DNA from: Pseudomonas maioricensis
GTDB lineage: Bacteria; Pseudomonadota; Gammaproteobacteria; Pseudomonadales; Pseudomonadaceae
Direction of reading: 5' to 3'
Assembly: GCF_022790535.1 (NCBI RefSeq)
Contig: NZ_LOHG01000009.1
Coordinates: 137,083-201,082, forward strand
DNA: 64,000 nucleotides
Positions 18,458 through 28,972 of this stretch are shown here, piece by piece; positions within the stretch are counted from its first letter, which is position 1, and every line of letters starts with the position of its first letter. Under the pieces are notes generated by a model. It did no database searches. It saw only the letters and a list, made by a program, of their open reading frames with translations, and was not told the DNA's origin. Made by a program: the position numbers and the translations under genes.

Positions 18458-19717
18458 ATGCTCGCCCCCGTTCAAATGTTGTCCGCTACGCGCCAGAATC
18501 TCTGGCGTCTGACGTTTATCCGCACGCTGGTACTGGCTGCCCAGGCCGGTTCCGTGGGCATTGCGTACCTGTTCCATTTGTTACCTCTGCCGTGGATGCA
18601 ACTGGCGATCACCCTCGGATTCTCGATGATCTGGTGTGCGGTGACGGCAGTTCGCCTGCGCACGTCGTTGCCGGTGACGGAGCAAGAGTACGCCGTGCAG
18701 TTGGCTTTCGACCTGTTTATTCACAGCGCGCTGCTGTATTACTCGGGCGGTTCAACCAACCCCTTCGTTTCTTACTACCTTGTGCCGTTGACCATTGCGG
18801 CGGTCACGTTGCCATGGCGCTATTCGCTGATGCTGTCGGGCATCGCGCTGGCGCTTTACAGCTGGCTCCTGGGGCATTCCTTTCCGCTGGACACCTATCC
18901 GATCTCCCGGGAAAACATGCAGATCTATGGCATGTGGCTGAGCTTTGCCCTGGCCGCAGCCGTCATCACTTTTTTTGCGGCAAAGATGGCCGAGGAGTTG
19001 CGACGTCAGGAGCAACTGCGCGCCGAGCGCCGTGAAGAAGGGTTGCGCGATCAGCAACTGCTGGCGGTGGCGACGCAGGCGGCCGGTGCGGCCCATGAGC
19101 TGGGCACACCGCTGGCGACCATGAGCGTACTGCTCAAGGAAATGCGCCAGGACCACAATGACCCTGCGTTACAGGATGATCTGGAAGTCCTTCAGGAACA
19201 GGTTAAACAGTGCAAGCAGACCCTGCAGCAACTGGTGCGTGCCGCAGAGGCCAACCGCCGTCTGGCAGTGGAAATGCAGACCGTCAGCCATTGGCTCAAT
19301 GAAGCGCTTGATCGTTGGCACTTGATGCGCCCTGAGGCCAGCTACCGGTTTCAGTTGCTTGGCAAGGATGCAGCGCCCATGCTTGCGCCGCCGCCTGACC
19401 TGACTCAGGCGCTGCTCAACCTGCTTAATAATGCTGCCGATGCCTGCCCCGAGGGCCTGGAAGTGAATCTGAACTGGGACAGTACCGAAATCTGTATCAG
19501 CATCCGCGACCATGGGCCCGGCGTGCCACTGGCAATCGCCGAACAAATCGGTAAACCTTTCTTTACGACCAAAGGTAAGGGCTTCGGCCTCGGCCTTTTC
19601 TTGAGCAAGGCCAGCGTGACCCGCGCAGGTGGCTCGGTAAAACTCTACAGTCATGAGGATGGCGGCACGCTCACCGAGCTGCGCTTGCCCCGTGACGCCC
19701 GAGGAGATGATGTATGA
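18458..19717 (+). CDS. roxS: Redox sensor histidine kinase RoxS (RegB/PrrB family)
   Basis: 419-residue membrane histidine kinase sensing the redox state of the respiratory chain. About six helices fill residues 18-175 and include the RegB quinone-site signature GGSTNPF (97-103). The H-box is AAHELGTPLATM with His213. Cys252 (VKQCKQTL) aligns with the redox-active cysteine of RegB. The N-box is at about 322 (NLLNNAAD), with DHGPGV (351-356) and GKGFGLGLFL (373-382) as ATP-lid motifs. Start at the ATG at 18458 follows AGGAGA. Its stop overlaps roxR (ATGA), so the pair is translationally coupled. It is known to control cyanide-insensitive oxidase in Pseudomonas. Confidence 0.93.
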   Translation: MLAPVQMLSATRQNLWRLTFIRTLVLAAQAGSVGIAYLFHLLPLPWMQLAITLGFSMIWCAVTAVRLRTSLPVTEQEYAVQLAFDLFIHSALLYYSGGSTNPFVSYYLVPLTIAAVTLPWRYSLMLSGIALALYSWLLGHSFPLDTYPISRENMQIYGMWLSFALAAAVITFFAAKMAEELRRQEQLRAERREEGLRDQQLLAVATQAAGAAHELGTPLATMSVLLKEMRQDHNDPALQDDLEVLQEQVKQCKQTLQQLVRAAEANRRLAVEMQTVSHWLNEALDRWHLMRPEASYRFQLLGKDAAPMLAPPPDLTQALLNLLNNAADACPEGLEVNLNWDSTEICISIRDHGPGVPLAIAEQIGKPFFTTKGKGFGLGLFLSKASVTRAGGSVKLYSHEDGGTLTELRLPRDARGDDV

Positions 19718-20274
19718 GCGATGAAACCCAGGTTGAAGGCGAAGAACTGCCGCATCTGTTGCTGGTTGATGATGACGCCACTTTCACGCGTGTAATGGCG
19801 CGGGCAATGTCCCGTCGCGGTTTCCGTGTGAGTACCGCCGGTTCCGCCGAAGAAGGTTTGATCCTGGCTCAATCGGACATCCCTGAATTCGCTGCGCTGG
19901 ACCTGAAAATGGACGGCGATTCCGGTCTGGTGCTGCTGCCCAAGCTGCTGGAACTGGACCCGGACATGCGCGTAGTGATCCTCACCGGTTATTCGAGCAT
20001 TGCCACGGCGGTCGAGGCCATCAAGCGCGGTGCCTGCAACTACTTGTGCAAACCTGCCGATGCCGACGATGTACTCGCAGCGCTGTTGTCGCAGCATTCG
20101 GACCTGGACACGCTGGTGCCGGACAACCCGATGTCGGTTGATCGCTTGCAGTGGGAGCACATCCAGCGTGTGTTGACCGAACACGAAGGCAACATTTCCG
20201 CTACCGCCAGAGCGCTGGGCATGCACCGCCGCACCTTGCAGCGCAAGTTGCAGAAACGCCCCGTACGCCGCTAA
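19714..20274 (+). CDS. roxR: Response regulator RoxR (RegA/PrrA family)
   Basis: 186-residue regulator. The receiver domain has the acidic pair LLLVDDD (15-21), phospho-acceptor Asp63 (ALDLKMDGDSG), Thr at ILTGYSS and Lys at LCKPAD. A short linker leads to a Fis-type helix-turn-helix (about 148-184, NISATARALGMHRRTLQRKL). It is phosphorylated by RoxS and activates respiratory genes such as cioAB in related species. Overlaps roxS by four bases. Confidence 0.94.
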   Translation: MSDETQVEGEELPHLLLVDDDATFTRVMARAMSRRGFRVSTAGSAEEGLILAQSDIPEFAALDLKMDGDSGLVLLPKLLELDPDMRVVILTGYSSIATAVEAIKRGACNYLCKPADADDVLAALLSQHSDLDTLVPDNPMSVDRLQWEHIQRVLTEHEGNISATARALGMHRRTLQRKLQKRPVRR

Positions 20275-20360
20275 CAGTTGCTGTTTGTCATGGATGATCG
20301 CGCAGTGCGTCCGCCGCTAACGCCCGGACGCTGAACTTCACCAGAAGTCGAGTCGTCACC

Positions 20361-22097
20361 ATGAGTAGCAATGCCGAGTATTCCACTGTCAATGACAGCG
20401 TGCGGGAGAAGTTCTTCTCTCGCGTCTGGAAACTGATCACCCCTTACTGGCGAAGCGAAGAAAAGCGCCTGGCCTGGGTTCTTTTGATCGCCGTGATAGT
20501 CCTTTCGCTGTTCAGCGTGGCCATTTCCGTGGTGCTCAACAGCTGGTATCGGGACTTCTATAACGCACTGGAAAAGAAAGACCTCGCGGCCTTCACGCAG
20601 TCGATTCTGTATTTCTGCGGCATCGCCACCGTCGGGATTCTCGGTGCCGTATATCGCCTGTATCTGACGCAAATGCTCACGATTCGCTGGCGGCGCTGGC
20701 TCACCGAGCAGCATTTCACCAAATGGCTGAGCCATAAAAGCTATTACCAGCTGGAACAGAACGGTTACACCGATAACCCCGACCAGCGTTTGTCCGATGA
20801 CCTCAACCAATTCACCAGCAACACCTTGAGCCTGGGCCTTGGCTTGATGAAGACGGTGGTCAGTCTGGTGTCCTTTTCGATCATTTTGTGGGGCGTCTCC
20901 GGCAGCATCGAAGTGCTCGGCGTCACGATCCCGGGCTACATGTTCTGGGCTGCGTTTCTCTACGCGGTGGTGGGCAGTTGGCTCACACACGTGATCGGTC
21001 GCCGGTTGATTCCGCTGAGCAACCAGCAGGAGCGTTATGAGGCAGACCTGCGTTTCTCACTGGTTCGCGTGCGGGAAAATGCCGAGAGCATCGCGTTGTC
21101 TGATGGCGAGCCCAACGAGAACCAGCGCCTGAGTTCACGCTTCGGCATGGTCTGGAGCAACTTCTGGTCGATGATGCGCGTGCAAAAGCGCCTGACGTTC
21201 TTTACTGCGGGTTACTCACAGATTGCGATCATCTTCGCCTTTGTCGTGGCTGCACCCCGCTACTTTGCCGGCAAGATCGAGCTGGGCGAGCTCATGCAGA
21301 TCAACTCCGCCTTCGGCAGTGTGCAAGAGAACTTCAGCTGGTTCATTGACGCCTACGCCACGCTCGCGTCGTGGCGTGCGACGTGTGATCGTCTGCTCAG
21401 CTTTCGGCAAGCCCTGGATCAGAACGAAGCTCATGTGTCAGCCATCAAAATCAGCCATGCCGGTGACTCGCTGAGTCTGGCCGGGCTGGCGCTGCAACTG
21501 GGCGCAAGTCGACAGCTGCTGAACAACACGAGCCTGAACGTTGCTGCCGGTGAGCGGGTCATGGTGGGCGGCCGCTCCGGCAGTGGCAAAAGTACCTTGC
21601 TGCGGGCACTGGGTGGGTTATGGCAGGACGGCAAAGGCCATATTCAGCTTCCCGCTGAGCGTTATTTATTCCTGCCGCAGAGGCCTTATCTGCCCATCGG
21701 CACTTTGCGTGAGGCCATGAGTTATCCACAGGCCGTGGAAGTCTACCCGGCAGAGCGCTTCGCGCAGGTGCTGAAGACCTGTCGGCTGGAGCATCTCGTG
21801 TCGCGCCTTGATGAGAGTAATCACTGGCAACGCATGTTGTCCCCGGGTGAGCAGCAGCGGGTGGCCTTTGCTCGCGCGCTATTGTTCAAGCCTCGCTGGC
21901 TTTATATGGATGAAGCCACGTCGGCCATGGACGAGGAAGACGAGGCGTTGCTGTATCAGGCGCTGATTGATGAGTTACCGGATGTAACTCTGATCAGCAT
22001 CGGCCATCGCAGCAGCCTGAGGCGTTTTCACAGGCGGCTGCTGCGAATAGAGGGCGGAGATTTGCGCGAACAGCCGCATTCTCTGCCTGTTGTATGA
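20361..22097 (+). CDS. ABC transporter, fused permease/ATPase (YddA/SbmA-related)
   Basis: 578-residue half-transporter. It has an SbmA/BacA-like membrane domain (first helix about 38-60; NSWYRDFYNALEKKD is typical) followed by a nucleotide-binding domain: Walker A GRSGSGKS (404-411), signature LSPGEQQRVAFARA, Walker B PRWLYMDEATSAMD. The family includes E. coli YddA and vitamin B12 or peptide transporters; the substrate here is unknown. It starts 86 bases after roxR and could be a separate unit. Its stop codon lies inside a possible operator of the next gene. Confidence 0.85.
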   Translation: MSSNAEYSTVNDSVREKFFSRVWKLITPYWRSEEKRLAWVLLIAVIVLSLFSVAISVVLNSWYRDFYNALEKKDLAAFTQSILYFCGIATVGILGAVYRLYLTQMLTIRWRRWLTEQHFTKWLSHKSYYQLEQNGYTDNPDQRLSDDLNQFTSNTLSLGLGLMKTVVSLVSFSIILWGVSGSIEVLGVTIPGYMFWAAFLYAVVGSWLTHVIGRRLIPLSNQQERYEADLRFSLVRVRENAESIALSDGEPNENQRLSSRFGMVWSNFWSMMRVQKRLTFFTAGYSQIAIIFAFVVAAPRYFAGKIELGELMQINSAFGSVQENFSWFIDAYATLASWRATCDRLLSFRQALDQNEAHVSAIKISHAGDSLSLAGLALQLGASRQLLNNTSLNVAAGERVMVGGRSGSGKSTLLRALGGLWQDGKGHIQLPAERYLFLPQRPYLPIGTLREAMSYPQAVEVYPAERFAQVLKTCRLEHLVSRLDESNHWQRMLSPGEQQRVAFARALLFKPRWLYMDEATSAMDEEDEALLYQALIDELPDVTLISIGHRSSLRRFHRRLLRIEGGDLREQPHSLPVV

Positions 22098-22141
22098 TCG
22101 GTTCGTACTATTCAGTCGTTTTTACGAATGTGATCGTATAA
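22090..22141. promoter_or_regulatory. Nested inverted repeats upstream of the GntR/FadR gene
   Basis: Outer arms TTGTATGATC (22090-22099) and GATCGTATAA (22132-22141) match at 8 of 10 positions; inner arms TTCGTA (22102-22107) and TACGAA (22123-22128) are perfect. The placement just before a GntR-family regulator suggests an autoregulatory operator. TTGTACGAT upstream of kdgD (23219-23227) is nearly the same as TTGTATGAT here. Confidence 0.5.
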
Positions 22142-22190
22142 CCCGGTGAGCTATCATCACTTCTTTCATTGCTTGAGATTGACGTTGGAT

Positions 22191-22940
22191 ATGGAAAATC
22201 AAAGCGCACTGCCTCGCGCACGCCGCAAGCACCGCAGCCTTGCGCAAGAGCTGGTTACTGAACTGTCCGAGCGGATTCGCAGCGGGCTGCTCAAGCGTGG
22301 CGACAAGCTACCGACCGAATCGGCCATCATGGAAGAGCAGGGCGTCAGCCGCACGGTGGTGCGTGAAGCCATTTCACGTCTCCAGGCATCCGGCCTGGTA
22401 GAAACCCGTCACGGCATCGGTACCTTTGTGCTGGATACGCCGAGCCCCAGTGGTTTCCGGATAGACCCGGCGACCATCGTCACCTTGCGTGATGTGCTGG
22501 CGATTCTCGAGTTGCGTATCAGCCTGGAGGTCGAATCGGCCGGGCTGGCTGCGCAGCGACGTACTGACGAGCAATTGCTGGCGATGCGTCAGGCGCTGGA
22601 CGCATTGAATGAAAGTGCTTTGCATGCCACTGATGCGGTGGGTTCGGACTTCCAGTTCCACCTGCAGATTGCGCTGTCGACAGGCAACCGCTATTTCACT
22701 GACATCATGACCCACCTGGGTACCAGCATCATCCCTCGTACCCGTCTGAACTCGGCGCGCCTTGCGCATGACGATCAGCAGCATTACATGAACCGTCTGA
22801 GCCGTGAGCACGAAGAGATTTACGATGCCATCGCTCGACAGGACTCCGACGCCGCCCGCGCCGCGATGCGCCTGCACCTGACCAACAGCCGCGAACGCCT
22901 GCGCCATGCCCATGAAGAGGCAGAATCGCAAAGGGCTTGA
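22191..22940 (+). CDS. GntR/FadR-family transcriptional regulator (hexarate catabolism)
   Basis: 249 residues from the ATG at 22191; an in-frame start at 22146 would add 15. N-terminal winged helix-turn-helix (SIRSGLLKRGD-like linker, LPTESAIMEEQGVSRTVVRE, wing ETRHGIGTFVL), C-terminal all-helical FCD ligand domain with the His/Asp metal-type residues (DFQFHLQIALSTGNRYF; SREHEEIYDAI). It precedes kdgD-MFS-garD on the same strand, and the shared TTGTAYGAT motif supports its control of that operon in response to galactarate, glucarate or a product. Ligand is inferred. Confidence 0.85.
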   Translation: MENQSALPRARRKHRSLAQELVTELSERIRSGLLKRGDKLPTESAIMEEQGVSRTVVREAISRLQASGLVETRHGIGTFVLDTPSPSGFRIDPATIVTLRDVLAILELRISLEVESAGLAAQRRTDEQLLAMRQALDALNESALHATDAVGSDFQFHLQIALSTGNRYFTDIMTHLGTSIIPRTRLNSARLAHDDQQHYMNRLSREHEEIYDAIARQDSDAARAAMRLHLTNSRERLRHAHEEAESQRA

Positions 22941-22970
22941 TTGAGTGCCGCTGGATGGCGCGCCTCAATA

Positions 22971-23062
22971 CCTGTGGGAGCAGAGCTTGCTCGCGATAAG
23001 GCTGGATGCGGTTCATTTCAGATCGCATCCAGCCTTATCGCGGGCAAGCCCAGCTCCCACAG
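22971..23062. repeat. REP inverted-repeat element with extended stem
   Basis: Arms run from CTGTGGGAGC (22972) to GCTCCCACAG (23061). The inner part CGATAAGGCTGGATGCG / CGCATCCAGCCTTATCG is perfect, giving one of the longest stems in the window. It lies after the regulator gene and probably acts as its terminator. Confidence 0.85.
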
Positions 23063-23292
23063 AACTTGCGTAGTCCGGCAGGGCCGCTCGCCCCAGTGAT
23101 CATACGACCTTAGTCTATTCAATTTCCCGCCAAGGCCCATTCCTCCGGGGCCTGCGCTACCATCTGCTACCGCTCGCGGAAAAAACCGAAAATCCCTGTT
23201 GAGTGATTTTATTATCAGTTGTACGATGACTTACGACATCGGCAGACGACCGGTGATCCATTCACAATAAATGCTCCCAGGGTGTTCGAATA
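23063..23292 (+). promoter_or_regulatory. Promoter region of kdgD with possible regulator site
   Basis: 230 bases without a gene. TTGTACGAT at 23219-23227 resembles the motif before the GntR gene. It is followed by a TTACGAC (23231-23237) that partly repeats the ACGA core. I take this as a candidate operator 65-75 bases before the kdgD start. Confidence 0.4.
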
Positions 23293-24204
23293 ATGAATCC
23301 ACAAGAACTGAAGTCCATCCTTTCCCACGGTCTGCTGTCCTTCCCGGTTACCGACTTCAATGCGCAGGGCGACTTCCATCGCGCTGGCTACGTTAAACGT
23401 CTTGAGTGGCTGGCCCCGTACGGCGCAAGCGCTCTGTTCGCTGCCGGCGGTACAGGTGAGTTCTTCTCCCTGGCAGCCAGCGAATACTCCGAAGTAATCA
23501 AGACCGCGGTCGATACCTGCGCTACCAGCGTGCCAATCCTGGCTGGCGTTGGCGGTTCGACCCGTCAAGCCATCGAATACGCTCAAGAAGCAGAGCGTCT
23601 GGGCGCCAAAGGCCTGCTGCTGCTGCCGCACTACCTGACTGAAGCCAGCCAGGACGGCGTTGCTGCCCACGTTGAAGCCGTTTGTAAGTCGGTGAAAATC
23701 GGCGTGGTTGTTTACAACCGTAACGTCTGCCGCCTGACTGCTCCACTGCTGGAGCAACTGGCTGAGCGCTGCCCTAACCTGATCGGCTACAAAGACGGTC
23801 TGGGTGACATTGAACTGATGGTTTCGATCCGCCGTCGTCTGGGCGATCGCTTCTCGTACCTGGGTGGTTTGCCGACCGCTGAAGTCTATGCTGCGGCCTA
23901 CAAAGCGCTGGGCGTTCCGGTGTATTCCTCGGCAGTTTTCAACTTCGTACCGAAGCTGGCGATGGACTTCTACCACGCTATCGCGAAGGACGATCACGTT
24001 GCTGTTGGCAAATACATCGACGACTTCTTCCTGCCATACCTGGACATCCGTAACCGTAAATCCGGTTATGCCGTCAGCATCGTCAAGGCGGGCGCGAAAA
24101 TCGCCGGTTACGACGCAGGTCCAGTGCGTACACCACTGACTGACCTGACTGCCGAAGAGTACGAAATGCTCGCCGCGCTGATGGACAAGCAAGGTAAGCA
24201 GTAA
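23293..24204 (+). CDS. kdgD: 5-dehydro-4-deoxyglucarate dehydratase
   Basis: 303-residue DHDPS/NAL-family aldolase-fold enzyme (EC 4.2.1.41) that dehydrates and decarboxylates 5-keto-4-deoxyglucarate to 2-oxoglutarate semialdehyde. Schiff-base Lys167 lies in IGYKDGLGD, the carboxylate-binding loop GGTGEFF is at 52-58, and the Tyr141 region VVYNRN is present. Length is exactly typical. It is the central enzyme of the cluster, acting after GarD (and any glucarate dehydratase elsewhere). A strong hairpin follows the stop. Confidence 0.94.
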   Translation: MNPQELKSILSHGLLSFPVTDFNAQGDFHRAGYVKRLEWLAPYGASALFAAGGTGEFFSLAASEYSEVIKTAVDTCATSVPILAGVGGSTRQAIEYAQEAERLGAKGLLLLPHYLTEASQDGVAAHVEAVCKSVKIGVVVYNRNVCRLTAPLLEQLAERCPNLIGYKDGLGDIELMVSIRRRLGDRFSYLGGLPTAEVYAAAYKALGVPVYSSAVFNFVPKLAMDFYHAIAKDDHVAVGKYIDDFFLPYLDIRNRKSGYAVSIVKAGAKIAGYDAGPVRTPLTDLTAEEYEMLAALMDKQGKQ

Positions 24205-24216
24205 CACACCACGGAA

Positions 24217-24246
24217 ACAAAGCCGCTGAGCGATCAGCGGCTTTGT
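24217..24246 (+). terminator. Intrinsic terminator-like hairpin after kdgD
   Basis: Perfect 13-bp stem ACAAAGCCGCTGA / TCAGCGGCTTTGT with a GCGA tetraloop, 12 bases after the kdgD stop. The U-run is short (CTTTGT), so some read-through into the transporter gene is possible. Confidence 0.75.
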
Positions 24247-24430
24247 GCCATGGGCGGTTTGCCAGCGACACAAGGGCTGATGAAGTTTGCATTGGCTTGT
24301 AAGGAAGCGCATTAACTGTGGGTGGGGAGCGTCGTACACACGACCATTCCCAAGGGGCCGGCAGGCGCAAGCAGCAAAAAAAATAGATTTACCCGCGTAA
24401 AAAAAATAATTAGTGGGAGTTCACACACAC

Positions 24431-25810
24431 ATGCAACAGTCCAAGCCGACTCACGTCCGCTATTTGATCCTGCTCATGCTTTTTCTGGTGACCACGATCA
24501 ACTACGCCGACCGCGCTACCATCGCTATCGCGGGCTCCAGCCTGCAAAAAGACCTTGGTATCGACGCTGTCACTCTCGGGTACATCTTCTCTGCTTTCGG
24601 CTGGGCCTACGTGGCTGGTCAGATTCCAGGTGGCTGGCTGCTCGACCGTTTCGGTTCCAAGAAAATCTACGCATTAAGCATCTTCACCTGGTCGCTGTTC
24701 ACCTTGCTGCAAGGCTATGTAGGTGAATTCGGCGTCGGCTCCGCCGTCGTTGTGCTGTTCATGCTGCGTTTCATGGTCGGTCTGGCCGAAGCGCCTTCCT
24801 TCCCTGGCAACGCGCGTATCGTGGCAGCCTGGTTCCCGACCGCTGAACGCGGCACGGCATCTGCCATCTTCAACTCCGCGCAATACTTCGCCACCGTACT
24901 GTTCGCTCCGCTCATGGGCTGGATCGTCTACAAGTTCGGCTGGCAGCATGTGTTCGTCGTGATGGGTGCCATCGGTATCGTGTTCTCGGCGGTCTGGATG
25001 AAAGTCATCTACAGCCCACGTCAACACCCGCGCATCAACAAGGAAGAGTTTGATCACATCGCCAACAACGGCGGCATGGTCGACATGGATCAAGACCAGG
25101 GCAAAGGTAAAGGCACGAGCGGCGGCCCTAAATGGGACTACATCCGTCAGCTGCTGACTAACCGCATGATGCTCGGTATCTATCTGAGCCAGTACTGCAT
25201 CAACGGCATCACCTACTTCTTCCTGACCTGGTTCCCGGTGTACCTGGTTCAAGAACGTGGCATGACCATCCTCAAGGCGGGCATCATTGCGTCCCTGCCA
25301 GCGATCTGTGGTTTCATCGGTGGTGTATTGGGCGGTGTGATTTCCGACTACCTGCTGCGCAAAGGCCACTCGCTGACCTTCGCTCGCAAGGCTCCGATCA
25401 TCGGCGGCTTGCTGCTGTCGACGACCATCGTTGCTTGTAACTACGTTGATATCGAATGGATGGTGGTTGGCTTCATGGCCCTGGCATTCTTCGGTAAAGG
25501 TGTAGGCGCGCTGGGTTGGGCGGTTATGTCCGACGCTTCGCCAAAGCAGATCGCCGGTTTGAGCGGTGGCCTGTTCAACACCTTCGGTAACATCGCTTCG
25601 ATCACTACTCCTATCGTGATTGGTTACATCATCAGCTCCACTGGCTCGTTCAAATGGGCTCTGGTGTTCGTGGGTGCCAACGCTGTGGTAGCGGTGTTCA
25701 GCTATATCTTTATTGTTGGCGAGATCAAACGCGTTGAACTGAAAGAGCCTCCAACCAAGGGGCCACTGACTGGCGAAGACGCCAGCGAACTTTCTCAAGC
25801 TAAATCCTGA
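24431..25810 (+). CDS. MFS transporter, probable hexarate (galactarate/glucarate) importer
   Basis: 459-residue anion:cation symporter-type MFS protein with about 12 helices. Family signature motifs: [20 protein letters not shown] near the N-terminus, [11 protein letters not shown] (loop 2-3) and the [18 protein letters not shown] segment typical of GudP/D-galactonate transporters. I start at the ATG at 24431; a GTG at 24413 is also in frame. It is flanked by kdgD and garD, so the substrate is most likely galactarate or glucarate. A GTCGT-N4-ACGAC palindrome upstream (24332-24345) may be a regulatory site. Confidence 0.88.
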   Translation: MQQSKPTHVRYLILLMLFLVTTINYADRATIAIAGSSLQKDLGIDAVTLGYIFSAFGWAYVAGQIPGGWLLDRFGSKKIYALSIFTWSLFTLLQGYVGEFGVGSAVVVLFMLRFMVGLAEAPSFPGNARIVAAWFPTAERGTASAIFNSAQYFATVLFAPLMGWIVYKFGWQHVFVVMGAIGIVFSAVWMKVIYSPRQHPRINKEEFDHIANNGGMVDMDQDQGKGKGTSGGPKWDYIRQLLTNRMMLGIYLSQYCINGITYFFLTWFPVYLVQERGMTILKAGIIASLPAICGFIGGVLGGVISDYLLRKGHSLTFARKAPIIGGLLLSTTIVACNYVDIEWMVVGFMALAFFGKGVGALGWAVMSDASPKQIAGLSGGLFNTFGNIASITTPIVIGYIISSTGSFKWALVFVGANAVVAVFSYIFIVGEIKRVELKEPPTKGPLTGEDASELSQAKS

Positions 25811-25820
25811 GGAAACCGTG

Positions 25821-27374
25821 ATGAACCTGATTCAACATGCCGACTCCCCACGCTACATCCGGCTGCATGAGCTGGATAACGTGGTGGTAGTAGTTAACGA
25901 TCAAGGTGTGCCTGCCGGTACTGAATTTGATAATGGTCTGGTGACCGTCGATAACGTTCCGCAGAGCCACAAGGTCAACACCGTCGATATCGCTGAAGGC
26001 GAGCCGATCATTCGTTATGGGCACACCATTGGGTATGCCCTGCAGCCGATTCCACGGGGCAGTTGGGTCAGGGAAGATCAACTGCGTATGCCATCGGCAC
26101 CGGCTCTGGACAGCCTGCCGATGTCAGACGCGGTGCCGGAAAGAGGCGCACCGCTGGAAGGTTTTACCTTCGAAGGTTATCGCAACGCCGACGGTACTGT
26201 CGGCACGCGCAACATTCTGGGCATTACCACCACCGTGCAGTGCGTGACCGGGGTGCTTGACCATGCGGTCAAGCGCATCCGCGAAGAGCTGTTGCCCAAG
26301 TACCCCCATGTCGATGACGTGGTGGCACTTACTCATACTTACGGCTGCGGTGTAGCTATTACCGCGACCGATGCTTACATCCCGATCCGTACCGTGCGTA
26401 ACCTTGCGCGTAACCCGAACCTGGGTGGCGAAGCGCTGGTGATCGGTCTGGGCTGCGAAAAACTGCAGGCCGGGCAAGTCATGCATGAAGACGACCTGTC
26501 CGTCGATCTCAGTGATCAGTGGATGTATCGCCTGCAGGACTCCAGCCATGGCTTCAATGAAATGATCGAGCAGATCATGGAATTGGCCGAAGTGCGCTTG
26601 AAGAAGCTGGATCTGCGTCGCCGTGAAACCGTGCCAGCCTCGGAGTTGATTCTGGGCATGCAGTGCGGCGGCAGCGATGCGTTTTCGGGTATCACCGCCA
26701 ACCCGGCGCTGGGATACGCCTCGGACTTGCTGCTGCGCGCAGGCGCAACGGTGATGTTTTCGGAAGTGACCGAAGTGCGCGACGCCATCTACTTGCTCAC
26801 CTCCCGCGCGGAGACGCAGGAAGTGGCCGAGGAACTGGTGCGGGAAATGGACTGGTACGACCGTTACCTGGCAAAGGGCGAGGCTGATCGCAGCGCCAAC
26901 ACTACGCCGGGCAACAAGAAGGGCGGTCTGTCGAACATTGTCGAGAAGTCCCTGGGATCGATCGTCAAGTCCGGCAACAGCGCGATCAATGGCGTGCTTG
27001 GCCCTGGCGAGCGGTTCAAGCGCAAAGGCCTGATTTTCTGTGCAACGCCGGCCAGCGACTTTGTCTGCGGCACCTTGCAACTGGCAGCCGGTATGAACCT
27101 GCATGTGTTCACCACCGGTCGTGGTACGCCGTATGGCCTGGCAATGTCACCTGTGGTCAAGGTCTCGACCCGTACAGAACTGGCGCAGCGCTGGCCTGAT
27201 CTGATCGACATTGATGCCGGTCGTATCGCGACCGGGCGTGCAACCATCGAAGACCTGGGTTGGGAGCTGTTCCACTTCTACCTGGACGTGGCCAGCGGCA
27301 AGAAAAAGACCTGGACCGAGCATTATCGTCTGCACAACGACATTACCTTGTTCAACCCGGCGCCGATTACATAA
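25821..27374 (+). CDS. garD: Galactarate dehydratase
   Basis: 517-residue UxaA/GarD-family dehydratase (EC 4.2.1.42) converting galactarate to 5-keto-4-deoxyglucarate, the KdgD substrate. An N-terminal SAF-like domain (about 1-100) is joined to the large C-terminal domain with [17 protein letters not shown] and [13 protein letters not shown] blocks, where cysteines and histidines bind the metal. ATG at 25821 follows GAGGAAA; a GTG directly before (25818) is less likely. It begins ten bases after the transporter, so both are co-transcribed. Confidence 0.94.
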   Translation: MNLIQHADSPRYIRLHELDNVVVVVNDQGVPAGTEFDNGLVTVDNVPQSHKVNTVDIAEGEPIIRYGHTIGYALQPIPRGSWVREDQLRMPSAPALDSLPMSDAVPERGAPLEGFTFEGYRNADGTVGTRNILGITTTVQCVTGVLDHAVKRIREELLPKYPHVDDVVALTHTYGCGVAITATDAYIPIRTVRNLARNPNLGGEALVIGLGCEKLQAGQVMHEDDLSVDLSDQWMYRLQDSSHGFNEMIEQIMELAEVRLKKLDLRRRETVPASELILGMQCGGSDAFSGITANPALGYASDLLLRAGATVMFSEVTEVRDAIYLLTSRAETQEVAEELVREMDWYDRYLAKGEADRSANTTPGNKKGGLSNIVEKSLGSIVKSGNSAINGVLGPGERFKRKGLIFCATPASDFVCGTLQLAAGMNLHVFTTGRGTPYGLAMSPVVKVSTRTELAQRWPDLIDIDAGRIATGRATIEDLGWELFHFYLDVASGKKKTWTEHYRLHNDITLFNPAPIT

Positions 27375-27385
27375 CCTCCCGGTTT

Positions 27386-27470
27386 TTGTAGGAGCCAACT
27401 TGTTGGCTAAAGGGCCTGACGCGGTGTTGTGTCAGGCACGCTGCCTTCGCGAACACGTTCGCTCCTACCG
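27386..27470. repeat. Degenerate REP element after garD
   Basis: Outer arms TGTAGGAGC (27387) and GCTCCTAC (27460-27467), with weaker inner pairing (CCTGACGCGG / TGTCAGGCAC region). A diverged REP pair in the garD-alcohol dehydrogenase gap. Confidence 0.6.
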
Positions 27471-27604
27471 GTCCAAAGCATCGTTACGTCGCCGCTGGTC
27501 CTCTCACTTTCAGGTCCTCTGAACTTACGTCTTCCCATCGCTCTCACTTGTTAGGTCCGGGCATTTCTGCCCGCTTGGTTCTCATAGCCTGCAAGGAGAG
27601 AAAA

Positions 27605-28795
27605 ATGCGTGCACTGACTTATCACGGGGCTCACGATGTTCGCGTCGATAACGTTCCTGATCCGGTTATTGAAGAAGTCGATGACGTTCTGTTGAAAGTC
27701 ACCGCAACGGCCATTTGTGGCTCGGATCTGCACTTGTACCGCGGCAAGATCCCGGCAACGGAGTCGGGCGATATCTTCGGCCATGAATTCATGGGTATCG
27801 TCGAAGAAGTCGGCTCTCAGGTCACAACGGTCAAGCCTGGTGACAGGGTGGTTATTCCTTTTGTGATTGCCTGTGGCAGTTGTTTCTTCTGCCAGCTGGA
27901 TCAATTCGCAGCGTGTGAAACCACGAACACCGGGCGTGGCGCGATCCTCAACAAAAAGTCCATTCCACCGGGTGCAGCGCTGTTCGGTTTCAGCCATTTG
28001 TACGGCGGTATTCCAGGCGGCCAGGCTGAGTATGTCCGCGTGCCTAAAGGCAATACCGGGCCCTTCAAAGTGCCGGGCACGCTGGCTGATGAAAAGGTGT
28101 TGTTCCTTTCCGACATCCTGCCAACCGCCTGGCAAGCAGTGCTCAATAGCGGCGTGGGTCAAGGCTCAAGCCTCGCTATTTATGGCGCCGGGCCGGTAGG
28201 TCTGCTCAGCGCAGCGTGTGCACGAATGCTGGGCGTCGAGAAAATCTTCATGGTTGACCATCACGCTTACAGGTTGAGCTACGCGCAAAGCACCTACGGC
28301 GTGATCCCCATCAACTTCGATGAAGACGATGATCCGGCCGACACGATCATTCAGCAGACGCGAGGCATGCGCGGGGTCGATGGTGTTATCGATGCCGTGG
28401 GTTTCGAAGCCAAGGGCAGCACCACCGAGACGATTCTCGCGACACTGAAACTGGAAGGCAGTAGCGGTAAAGCGTTACGTCAGTGCATCGCTGCAGTACG
28501 ACGCGGCGGTGTCGTGAGCGTGCCGGGCGTTTACGCCGGTTTCATCCATGGCTTCCTGTTCGGCGACGCGTTCGATAAAGGCCTGACGTTCAAGATGGGT
28601 CAGACCCATGTGCAGCGCTATCTGCCTGAACTGCTGGAGCACATTGAAAGCGGCGCGCTGGAACCAGAGGCGATCATTACCCATCGCATGTCGCTGGAAA
28701 ATGCCGCCGAGGGCTACACACTTTTCGACAAGAAGCAGGAGGAGTGTCGCAAGGTGATTCTGGTGCCGGGGCTTGATGGCCGGGAGGGCGATTGA
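27605..28795 (+). CDS. Zinc-dependent alcohol dehydrogenase (FdhA-like medium-chain family)
   Basis: 396-residue medium-chain dehydrogenase. The catalytic zinc motif ICGSDLH is near 37-43 and GHEFMG near 61. The structural zinc site is C-x2-C-x2-C-x7-C ([16 protein letters not shown]). The NAD fold has [10 protein letters not shown]. The closest described relatives are glutathione-independent formaldehyde dehydrogenase-like proteins; the substrate is not clear. Start at the ATG at 27605 follows AAGGAGAG. It lies downstream of garD with its own gap and REP, so membership in hexarate metabolism is only possible. Confidence 0.85.
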   Translation: MRALTYHGAHDVRVDNVPDPVIEEVDDVLLKVTATAICGSDLHLYRGKIPATESGDIFGHEFMGIVEEVGSQVTTVKPGDRVVIPFVIACGSCFFCQLDQFAACETTNTGRGAILNKKSIPPGAALFGFSHLYGGIPGGQAEYVRVPKGNTGPFKVPGTLADEKVLFLSDILPTAWQAVLNSGVGQGSSLAIYGAGPVGLLSAACARMLGVEKIFMVDHHAYRLSYAQSTYGVIPINFDEDDDPADTIIQQTRGMRGVDGVIDAVGFEAKGSTTETILATLKLEGSSGKALRQCIAAVRRGGVVSVPGVYAGFIHGFLFGDAFDKGLTFKMGQTHVQRYLPELLEHIESGALEPEAIITHRMSLENAAEGYTLFDKKQEECRKVILVPGLDGREGD

Positions 28796-28894
28796 TTCCG
28801 TTGGCGATTATATAGTTGCCCATGTGCTGACAGGCCGACCGCCACTCCGACGATACAGGCGTCTCGGCCCGTCAGACATACGGTGTCATCGTTC

Positions 28895-28921
28895 ATCGCG
28901 GGCAAGCACCGCTCCCACAGA
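28895..28921. repeat. Half REP element
   Basis: Single arm TCGCGGGCAAGCACCGCTCCCACAG-like sequence with no matching partner arm upstream; a remnant of the GCTTGCTCGCGA family. Confidence 0.6.
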
Positions 28922-28972
28922 ACGCACGCATCCCGCCTGGGCCTCGGTCGGTGCGCGAGAGCTCATTGCCTC

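Noticed and set aside
24674-25798. 374-residue frame opposite the MFS transporter
   Set aside because: Antisense shadow with biased His/Asp/Gln composition and no ribosome site.
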